Positions 58,090 to 64,000 of a DNA stretch of 64,000 nt are shown piece after piece. The position numbers and the translations under genes are program-made. A model generated the notes under the pieces. The model saw only the letters and a program-made list of their open reading frames with translations. It searched no databases and was not told where the DNA came from. Each line of letters opens with the position of its first letter. Within the stretch, counting starts at the first letter, position 1. This DNA is from Halarcobacter anaerophilus (GTDB lineage Bacteria > Campylobacterota > Campylobacteria > Campylobacterales > Arcobacteraceae), in assembly GCF_006459125.1 (NCBI RefSeq), contig NZ_CP041070.1, forward strand, positions 806,001 to 870,000, given 5' to 3'.

Positions 58090-59683
58090 TAAAAAGCCTT
58101 ATTTCAAATTTTGCACCGACTTTTGTATTTGAAGGAACAATTACTCCGTTTAGGTGTTTTTCTATAATTGTTTTTGCCATAAAAAGTCCTATTCCTGTAC
58201 CTGATTTAATATCTTTTGTAGAAAAATACGGAGTAAAGATTTTATCAATGATATCTTCTTGGATACCGCCGCCGTTATCTTCAAATATTATTATACATTT
58301 ATTATTATCTATTTTCATAGTGATTTTTATGTACGCATTGTCAATCTTTTTTTCAGACAAAACATCTTTTGAATTTTGAAAAAGTATAAGAAAAGATTGT
58401 AAAAGTTCATTTGGATAACCTTTAATTATAAAGTCTTGAAAATTTGATTTTTCTATTCTTATATGTTTTTTTATATATGAAAATTCTATAAGTTCGATTG
58501 TCTTTTCTAATTCATCTTTTATATTAAAATCTATTTTTTCTTTTTTTATATTATAAAAGTTTCTAAAATCATCAATTGTGTGGGACATATATCTTATTTG
58601 TTTCATTGTATCGTCTTTGAATTTTTCCATTAAACCATCATTTAGTTTTTCATTTAGATATTTTATATTTACTGTTTGTACCATTGCAGCTATACTATTT
58701 AAAGGTTGTCTCCATTGATGGGCAATCACGCTTATCATTTCACCCATTACAGATTGACGTGATTGCAGAAAAATTGTCTCTTCCATCTTTTTTATTTTAT
58801 CATTTCTGATTTTAAGTATAAAAAACAGAAGTAGAAGTAAAAGTAAAAGTATAATTAGACAAACCGTAAAAAAACTCTCTTTGGGATAACTCTCCCAAAT
58901 TGGAACAGCTCTATTTATATAAATTGTATCTTCGGGGTTTAAATTCTCTTCTATTTTATACTTCTTTAGCATTTCATAATCGATAAAAGGATTATAAATA
59001 GGTTTGATTTTTTTAAAATATCCGTTTTTTATATAAAACAATAAATTTTGCAAACTATTTTGAGCGATTACACTTCCGTCTCTCATATATCCTCCTATAG
59101 TTCCGCTTCCTAAATAAGAACTCCAGAAACTATATATAGGAACAGGTGAATCTTTTGCAATATCTTCTAAAAAATCTTTTGGTATAAAGTTTTTGCCTGT
59201 TTTATCTTTTAAATTTACAGTATAAAAAACGGCGCTGTTTTTAGGCAGTTTTGATATTTTTTGTTTTAATTTATTTAAAGTAAAATCTTGAAGAATCGTT
59301 GTATTTAAGTTTGAATTTTCTAATTGTTTTAATAAGCTTTTTTCTATATTTAAAGCTATCATATTTTGAGTTTTTATCAAATAGATATTTTTTAATTTAG
59401 GATTATGTTTTTTTGCCAATTCTATGGATTTTTTTGCCAAATCATTATCAAAACCGTTATAAACAATAATATTCTTTTTTCTTTTTATATATGTATTTGA
59501 TATATAAATTTTGGGAATATTGGAATAAAGAGTCTCTGAAAAGTTTTCAAAGATAACTGAAGCAAAAGAGGATTCAATTATTATTCCGTCAAATTCTAGA
59601 TTTTTATATTTGTTTTTTAGATACTCTTCCCAAATTTTAGAATTCATTTGATCTTTTAAACGCAGATAATCAATACTTTCCAA
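58079..59683 (-). CDS. Sensor histidine kinase with ABC-substrate-like sensor, N-terminus split off
   Basis: This 534-residue open frame begins at TTG. It contains an extracytoplasmic ABC_sub_bind-like sensor region (YNGFDNDLAKKSIELAK; about residues 1-250), a membrane helix near 274-294, an HQWRQPLN H-box with His322, and an ATPase domain (EDNGGGIQE, GTGIGLFMAK). The true start is almost certainly ATG 59863, in frame and overlapping the upstream stop as ATGA. From there a signal peptide is followed by TAA at codon 21. Without a signal peptide the sensor could not reach the periplasm, so this may be a broken gene or a sequence error. Confidence 0.85.
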   Translation of the reverse strand: MESIDYLRLKDQMNSKIWEEYLKNKYKNLEFDGIIIESSFASVIFENFSETLYSNIPKIYISNTYIKRKKNIIVYNGFDNDLAKKSIELAKKHNPKLKNIYLIKTQNMIALNIEKSLLKQLENSNLNTTILQDFTLNKLKQKISKLPKNSAVFYTVNLKDKTGKNFIPKDFLEDIAKDSPVPIYSFWSSYLGSGTIGGYMRDGSVIAQNSLQNLLFYIKNGYFKKIKPIYNPFIDYEMLKKYKIEENLNPEDTIYINRAVPIWESYPKESFFTVCLIILLLLLLLLFFILKIRNDKIKKMEETIFLQSRQSVMGEMISVIAHQWRQPLNSIAAMVQTVNIKYLNEKLNDGLMEKFKDDTMKQIRYMSHTIDDFRNFYNIKKEKIDFNIKDELEKTIELIEFSYIKKHIRIEKSNFQDFIIKGYPNELLQSFLILFQNSKDVLSEKKIDNAYIKITMKIDNNKCIIIFEDNGGGIQEDIIDKIFTPYFSTKDIKSGTGIGLFMAKTIIEKHLNGVIVPSNTKVGAKFEIRLFSDR

Positions 59684-59800
59684 AAAAAGTTCTACACTCT
59701 GTTTTGTACTGTTTTTGAAGTTGTTTATTCCTTTTAAAAACTGATTTGTCCAAGGTAATGTTTCATGAAAACTTTGAAAAACAAGTATTTTATAAACTTT

Positions 59801-59863
59801 TTAATCTGCTTTAAGAAGAAGAGAGAAAAGAATAAGAGTTATAAATAAAGCTTTTATTTTCAT
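59801..59863 (-). pseudogene. Signal-peptide fragment of the split kinase gene, ending in an in-frame TAA
   Basis: From ATG 59863 the frame encodes MKIKALFITLILFSLLLKAD, an ideal signal peptide, and then TAA at 59803-59801. Continuing in the same frame, 39 more sense codons with a binding-protein-like sequence (KVYKILVFQSFHETLPW) lead into the open frame at 59683. So one base change would restore a 594-residue kinase. Confidence 0.75.
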
Positions 59864-60561
59864 CTGATATTTTTCTCTTCTTCTAAAGGATTACTTATTT
59901 TTATAAGCTTTTCTACCTCAGGAAGTTTTACGTTTTTTAAATCTAAATCATTAAGTTCTTTTAATACTTTTGCAAGTTTTTTCACCTCTTGGGATATTTT
60001 ATCTATATCCTTTATCTCATCCTCTTTTGCTTTGAAGAGATTCATCTCCTTTTTTATTATAAAACTTGAAGAGAGAAAGAGAATATGAGCCAAAGATTGT
60101 CTCCAGTGATGGCTTATTTCATGTATTAATTTAAGAACAAGAGATACTTTTTCTCTCTCTTGCAAGTTTAAATTGATCTTTTTTAATTCAAGTTTTTGAA
60201 GGTTTTTATCTAATATAGCTATTAATTCATCTTTTGTTGCAGGTTTTGATAAAAAAGAGTTGATGCCTATATTTATCGCTTTTTTATAATCATCAATATT
60301 TTTAGAACCGCTAAATAAAATTATAAGTTGATTTTTATCTAGCTCTTTTATTTTTTCGCTTATTTCAAGAATGTTTTTATCGGATAATTTTGTTTCGGAA
60401 ATAACTATATCTTGATGAAATTTTGTAAAACTTTCTATAGCTTCATCTTTAGTTTTTGCAAAATATAAACTTTTTACTCTCTTTTTAAGAGCATCAATTA
60501 AAAATTCTTTACTTTGGTTATCTTCTTCAATACACAAAACGGTAGAGTCATTCAGCAACAT
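59860..60561 (-). CDS. Receiver-like protein with Glu phosphoacceptor site and orphan HxWRQ domain
   Basis: This 233-residue protein has a receiver fold in which the phosphoacceptor Asp is replaced by Glu56 (VISETKL). The acidic pair (IEED) and the Lys of FLSKP remain. The second half has SHHWRQSLAHIL near residue 151, like the HQWRQPLN H-box of the neighbouring kinases, but no ATPase domain follows. The frame could extend to ATG 60612 but only ATG 60561 has a weak GGA site. It is the first gene of the operon. Its Glu may mimic phosphorylation; a scaffold or partner role for the kinases is possible. Confidence 0.78.
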   Translation of the reverse strand: MLLNDSTVLCIEEDNQSKEFLIDALKKRVKSLYFAKTKDEAIESFTKFHQDIVISETKLSDKNILEISEKIKELDKNQLIILFSGSKNIDDYKKAINIGINSFLSKPATKDELIAILDKNLQKLELKKINLNLQEREKVSLVLKLIHEISHHWRQSLAHILFLSSSFIIKKEMNLFKAKEDEIKDIDKISQEVKKLAKVLKELNDLDLKNVKLPEVEKLIKISNPLEEEKNIR

Positions 60562-60634
60562 ATTTATTTTCCGATTTAAATAATTAAATAAATTTTTAGA
60601 ATTGTATAACATAAATCTAAGTGATATTTATATA

Positions 60635-60656
60635 AAATCTTAGGAATCTTTGTAAA
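60635..60656. promoter_or_regulatory. 22-base motif, copy 1 (between divergent signalling genes)
   Basis: A 22-base sequence starting AAATCTTAGGAATC and ending TTTGTAAA lies ten bases before the response regulator start. It includes two AATCTT copies nine bases apart. A copy with one mismatch is at 61563-61584 in the same orientation. Confidence 0.5.
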
Positions 60657-60665
60657 GGCAGTTTT

Positions 60666-61319
60666 ATGATTAAAAACAGAGTACTTTTAATAGAAGATGA
60701 TGAAGATGTAATTGTATGGATAAAAGAGTATTTGGAGGAGTTTGGTTTTGAAGTTTCTGCTCTAACGACAGTAACCGATGCCATATCAAATATTAGCGTA
60801 AATTCTTACAATATTATTTTACTTGATATAAATCTTCCCGATTTCTACGGATATGAAGTATTAAAACATATCCAATCCAATAAAAACGATATTCCCGTAA
60901 TTGTTATAAGTGCCTATTCAGATAGAAAAACAAAACTTCATGCTTTTAAATTAGGTGCAAGTGATTATATGACAAAACCTATAGATTTGGAAGAGTTAGA
61001 AGCCAGAATTAGAGTTCATACAAAAAGTAACTCTCCTGATTTTCAAAATAAACTGTTTTTTGTAAGAGATAACACAATATTTTTTCAAGATAAAGCCTTG
61101 AGTTTGACGAAAACGGAATTTGAACTTTTAAGTAAATTAATAGAAAATAAAAATATTTTATTGGAAAGAGAGTTTTTGTGTGAAGCTTTGTCTTCTATTA
61201 GTTCAAACAGGTCTTTGGATTATCATATTAGAAATATTAGAAAAAAGATAGGAGATGAGGGCTCTAATCCGAAATATCTTTTAACAGAGTACGGTTTGGG
61301 ATATAAGTTAATTTATTAG
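60666..61319 (+). CDS. OmpR/PhoB family response regulator
   Basis: This 217-residue transcription factor has a receiver domain (acidic IEDDED, phosphoacceptor Asp54 in LLDINLPDFYG, Lys in MTKPID) and a C-terminal winged-helix DNA-binding domain (LTKTEFELLSKLI, RSLDYHIRNIRKKIGD, TEYGLGYKLIY). It is divergent from the kinase operon and is the natural output regulator for it. The repeated 22-base motif directly upstream is a candidate binding site. Confidence 0.94.
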   Translation: MIKNRVLLIEDDEDVIVWIKEYLEEFGFEVSALTTVTDAISNISVNSYNIILLDINLPDFYGYEVLKHIQSNKNDIPVIVISAYSDRKTKLHAFKLGASDYMTKPIDLEELEARIRVHTKSNSPDFQNKLFFVRDNTIFFQDKALSLTKTEFELLSKLIENKNILLEREFLCEALSSISSNRSLDYHIRNIRKKIGDEGSNPKYLLTEYGLGYKLIY

Positions 61320-61322
61320 AGT

Positions 61323-61496
61323 CTAAAAAAAGATATCTTCACTTCCGAAATACTCTTTTAATTTTCCGTCTATTTCGATTTTATCTTCTAATTGTTTTTC
61401 TCTATTTTTTTCATTTTTTTTAGATTTATTCTCTTTTGAGCAAAGAACTTTTTCTCTTAAAGTATTGTTTTGTTTTTTTGTATTATTCCTTTCCAT
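61323..61496 (-). CDS. Small lysine-rich hypothetical protein, 57 residues
   Basis: From ATG 61496 an uninterrupted frame encodes a very charged protein (MERNNTKKQNN at the start, GKLKEYFGSEDIFF at the end), with AAGGA five bases upstream of the start. There is one Cys and no membrane helix. The gene converges with the response regulator gene. It could be a small regulatory partner, but there is no recognisable family and coding status is not proven. Confidence 0.5.
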   Translation of the reverse strand: MERNNTKKQNNTLREKVLCSKENKSKKNEKNREKQLEDKIEIDGKLKEYFGSEDIFF

Positions 61497-61530
61497 AACC
61501 TTCCTTGTCTATTATGTTTTGGTTATGGAA
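61491..61530. repeat. 10-bp inverted repeat with 20-base loop
   Basis: TTCCATAACC and GGTTATGGAA are exact complements. The left arm covers the start codon of the small gene on the minus strand, so an RNA hairpin would hide its ATG. It could also be a protein-binding site. Confidence 0.5.
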
Positions 61531-61562
61531 TATTATTGTTAAAATCTATGTAAATTAAGAAT

Positions 61563-61584
61563 AAATCTTAGGAGTCTTTGTAAA
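61563..61584. promoter_or_regulatory. 22-base motif, copy 2
   Basis: AAATCTTAGGAGTC plus TTTGTAAA differs from copy 1 at one position. It is 67-88 bases ahead of the small minus-strand gene. Confidence 0.45.
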
Positions 61585-61594
61585 AGAAGATTAT

Positions 61595-62572
61595 TTATTT
61601 AAAATAATCTTCCAAAAATAGATTTTTAAGTTTATCGTTTAAACCGTTTGCATTAAACATAATAAGCTCTCTGTAGTATCTTTGAAGGGTTTTGCTTTTT
61701 AATATGGATTTTCCTCCGTCTACAATCATAGACAAAGTTATTATTTTTTGCAGTAAATTAAAGAGTCTTACTCTTATTTTATCCAATTCATCAGGATCAG
61801 TTGAATTTAAAAACTCTTTTTTTATCATTTTTAATTTTTTCTTGGAATCATTTTTAAGAGTTTCATTGTTAATATGTTCCAAAGCTCCTAAACCAAGACC
61901 GTAAAAAGCATAATGTACGGTTTTAGATAAAGATTTGTTTTTAGAATAATTTCCTATAGGATTAGAGGAAACCACATCTTCTTCTTTTACAAAATAATCT
62001 TTAAGTTCTATATTTACCGTATTTAAAGATTGTCCTACAAAAGTTCTAGGTGTTTCTCCTATATAAAAACCTTTTGTTTGTTCAAACTTTGTTAAAACTT
62101 CCATCTCATTTCCCGCAAAATGAAAACCCACAAGAAGATGATCAAAAATCTTATAACCGCTTGCCCAGGTTAAAATACCGTTTAATTTATATCCGTCTTT
62201 GCATTTTTTTGCATTTACATAGGTTTGTGTTGATCTTAAATGGTTTATTGCAATACCGCATTTTTTATCAAAATAGAACTCTTTTCTTTTAAAGTTGTTT
62301 TTACTCATTATCGTATTTGCGGCTAATATTTGAATTCCCAAAAAGGTTAATGAAGCCGAATATTTTGTAAATTTTGAGAAGAGTTTCAGTTTTAATTTAT
62401 CTTGAATCTCTTTATCATAATCATAAAGTCTAAAGCAATCTTTTTTATAGGCTATATCAAAAGATTTTTTTAATAACTCTACATCTTCATCTACTTGGTT
62501 CAAAGGAAGTTTTTCCAGTTTTTCCGAAACTTTTTTTAAATTTTTTATATATTTTTTGTATCTGTTTTCCAT
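61595..62572 (-). CDS. Acyl-CoA dehydrogenase-like protein
   Basis: This 325-residue protein resembles the acyl-CoA dehydrogenase/flavin monooxygenase fold. It has a middle beta domain (LNGILTWASGYKIFDHLLVGFHF, QSLNTVNIELKDYFV) and a helical C-terminus. The N-terminal helical domain is short; usual members have 370-400 residues. The catalytic base cannot be assigned, so activity is uncertain. It is the last gene of a three-gene unit with one-base gaps and no related genes nearby. Confidence 0.72.
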   Translation of the reverse strand: MENRYKKYIKNLKKVSEKLEKLPLNQVDEDVELLKKSFDIAYKKDCFRLYDYDKEIQDKLKLKLFSKFTKYSASLTFLGIQILAANTIMSKNNFKRKEFYFDKKCGIAINHLRSTQTYVNAKKCKDGYKLNGILTWASGYKIFDHLLVGFHFAGNEMEVLTKFEQTKGFYIGETPRTFVGQSLNTVNIELKDYFVKEEDVVSSNPIGNYSKNKSLSKTVHYAFYGLGLGALEHINNETLKNDSKKKLKMIKKEFLNSTDPDELDKIRVRLFNLLQKIITLSMIVDGGKSILKSKTLQRYYRELIMFNANGLNDKLKNLFLEDYFK

Positions 62573-62573
62573 C

Positions 62574-62984
62574 TTATTTCTCTATACAGTTCTCTTTTAG
62601 ATTATGAAAGTTTTCAAAAACATATTCATCTTCGATTTTTTTTATTTTTATGTTTTTTGCTTTACAAAGAAACTCTTTGCCGTCTTTTTTGATTATATAA
62701 TCAAAGTTATATATAAAATTTGTTTTTGATGAAACATTTCTATTATTTAACCTCTCAAAAGAGAGTTTTTCTATAACTACATTTCTTTCTTGTTCATATT
62801 TTTGTTTAAAAAGAAGAGGCACCTTTTCTTCTTGATTTCTCATCATACTAACAACAACTAAGATAGTTACTATAATTACTGCTATTAAAGTTATAAGCTC
62901 TTTTGTTGCAAATCTATTATTGATTTTGTATATTACAAAAGCTAAAAAGGCTATTATAATAACAGCCACAAACATTATCTGCAT
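62574..62984 (-). CDS. Hypothetical two-helix membrane protein
   Basis: This 136-residue protein has hydrophobic helices near residues 3-20 and 30-48, followed by a soluble domain of about 85 residues that contains a YNFDYIIKKDGKEFLCKAK beta-type stretch. No family is recognisable. It is the middle gene of the three-gene operon. Confidence 0.6.
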   Translation of the reverse strand: MQIMFVAVIIIAFLAFVIYKINNRFATKELITLIAVIIVTILVVVSMMRNQEEKVPLLFKQKYEQERNVVIEKLSFERLNNRNVSSKTNFIYNFDYIIKKDGKEFLCKAKNIKIKKIEDEYVFENFHNLKENCIEK

Positions 62985-62985
62985 T

Positions 62986-63273
62986 TTACATTCCTCTTAA
63001 TTTTTTTTTGAATTCATCTTTTGACAGATATCTGCCTTTTGATGTAGTTTTAGGTAAGAACTCATCGTTTAGTGCATTTTGTTGTATTTTTTGTTTATAC
63101 TGCTCTTTTGATAGATATTTCTTGTTTGAACTGCTTAAAGAAGAGGATATAGGTTTTATCTTCTCTTTTTTTTCAACTTCTATATTTTTTATAAGACCTG
63201 TTTTTAAATTTTCTAAAATATTTAATATTACAGGTAAATTCTTCTCATCTAAATCAATTTTAATTTTTGCCAT
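62986..63273 (-). CDS. Hypothetical Lys-rich protein with a duplicated motif
   Basis: This 95-residue protein has a short N-terminal beta-helix region (KIDLDEKNLPVILNILENLK), a Ser-rich linker, and two copies of a KYLSKEQYKQKI / RYLSKDEFKKKL motif about 30 residues apart in the C-terminal half. The motif could bind a partner or membrane. It is the first gene of the operon and is divergent from the TonB receptor gene. Confidence 0.55.
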   Translation of the reverse strand: MAKIKIDLDEKNLPVILNILENLKTGLIKNIEVEKKEKIKPISSSLSSSNKKYLSKEQYKQKIQQNALNDEFLPKTTSKGRYLSKDEFKKKLRGM

Positions 63274-63407
63274 AAAACACCTTTTTGTAAGTATATCATA
63301 AAAAAAGAAAACTATTTTTAAGAGAGTTTTCTTAAAAAAAACTAAAAATTAACACTTAATTAACTGCTGCTTATTAAAATAACAAAAATTAATCACAAAG
63401 GAAATAA

Positions 63408-64000
63408 ATGAGAAAGATAGCAACTATCTCCATAGCTTGCGCGGCGATAATGTTTGCAAATGATTCTGTAGATATAGGAACTGTATCAATAACAGAAAAA
63501 GTAAATAGCAAAGTTGTTGAAAATGTTAGTCACGAAGAGATTAAATCGGCAGATCTAGCAGAAGCTTTGATGAAAAATATACCTTCAATTTCTATTGTAA
63601 GAAGAAGTGGAATCGCAAATGATATTATCTTAAGAGGACAAAAAAAAGATAATATCAATATCTTAATTGATAATGCAAAAATCTACGGTGCTTGTCCAAA
63701 TAGAATGGATCCTCCGACTTCACATATTCTTACAAATAATATTGAAAGTGTTGAGATAGTTGAAGGTCCTTATGATGTAGAAAACTTTGGAACACTAAGC
63801 GGTAAAGTTAGCGTAAAAACAAAAGATCCTAAAAAAGGTGTTCACGGAGAAGTTAACGTCTCAAAAGGAAGTTACGGTTATGAGAAAGTTAGTGCTACAT
63901 TAAACGGAGGAACAGACAAATTTAAATTTTTGATTTCTGCTTCAAGAGAAGAGAGCGATCAATATGAAGACGGTGACGGTGATGATTTTTATGACCAACA
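63408..64000 (+). CDS. TonB-dependent receptor, 5' part (window edge)
   Basis: The gene starts at ATG 63408 with AAAGGA upstream, and 593 bases are present before the window ends. A signal peptide (ending MFA) is followed by a plug domain: VSITEKV, ADLAEALMKNIPSISIVRRSG, ILRGQKKDNINILIDNAKIYG, then EIVEGPYDVENFGTLSG, and the start of the barrel. The segment CPNRMDPPTSHI resembles the OprC/NosA-type copper receptors, so copper is a candidate substrate, but another metal or chelate is possible. The rest of the gene is not in the window. Confidence 0.88.
   Translation, partial: MRKIATISIACAAIMFANDSVDIGTVSITEKVNSKVVENVSHEEIKSADLAEALMKNIPSISIVRRSGIANDIILRGQKKDNINILIDNAKIYGACPNRMDPPTSHILTNNIESVEIVEGPYDVENFGTLSGKVSVKTKDPKKGVHGEVNVSKGSYGYEKVSATLNGGTDKFKFLISASREESDQYEDGDGDDFYDQ

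Noticed and set aside
63305-63333. Hairpin AAGAAAACT/AGTTTTCTT before the TonB receptor gene
   Set aside because: It would act as a terminator only on the minus strand, where no upstream gene is seen, so I do not list it as one.

Overview
The window is very AT-rich and gene-dense, with short spacers. It looks like a chromosomal segment of a Campylobacterota member, most likely the Arcobacteraceae (Arcobacter sensu lato). The reasons are the stand-alone atpE with a signal-like N-terminus, the three-domain NifU next to NifS, CheV, several MCPs, kinases with an HQWRQPLN H-box, and TATAAT-only promoters. A BCCT osmolyte carrier and NhaA suggest a marine or saline habitat. I see no prophage, insertion sequence or CRISPR array. 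The species call is inference.

Layout. 1-5.1 kb: a Cache-domain histidine kinase, a betaine/choline transporter and two small unknown genes. 5.3-11.2 kb: tRNA-Leu(GAG), an MCP, ATP synthase subunit c, a large AsmA-like protein with an internal ~177-residue repeat, and a periplasmic rhodanese. 11.3-17.4 kb: an SDR enzyme, a TetR regulator, an araC-eamA-APC exporter group, then a Fur-family gene coupled to nhaA. 17.5-19.8 kb: ZnuA followed by a DUF1007-NiCoT fusion, apparently a metal (zinc) import unit. 19.8-31.7 kb: an MCP with a CheR/CheB tether, a minimal flavoprotein, two cystathionine-gamma-synthase-family enzymes, SelO, a di-haem peroxidase, a patatin phospholipase, YjbQ, a DMT transporter and an Ada-like repair protein.

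31.7-42.3 kb is an Fe-S cluster region. A sufBCDSE-sufT-like operon lies beside a polar amino-acid ABC binding protein and permease (no ATPase gene nearby), which is divergent from nifS-nifU. Both Fe-S promoters carry a TCCTATTTT element. 42.4-53.7 kb is mostly housekeeping: argH, cheV, tcdA, greA-argC, an LpxH-like phosphoesterase, ppk2, uvrB, a PAS-MCP and nth.

53.7-61.5 kb is a dense signalling island. It holds two kinases with periplasmic binding-protein-like sensors, a REC-PAS-GGDEF-EAL protein, a receiver-like protein with Glu at the phosphoacceptor position plus an orphan HxWRQ H-box, and a divergent OmpR-type response regulator. One kinase gene has an in-frame TAA inside its signal-peptide region. 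The window ends with a three-gene unknown operon that includes an acyl-CoA-dehydrogenase-like protein, and the start of a TonB-dependent receptor cut by the window edge.

The items I consider most worth following are the unusual signalling island with its repeated 22-nt motif, the paired suf/nif promoter element, the 16-nt repeat flanking araC, and the DUF1007-NiCoT fusion in a Zur-like locus without ZnuBC.
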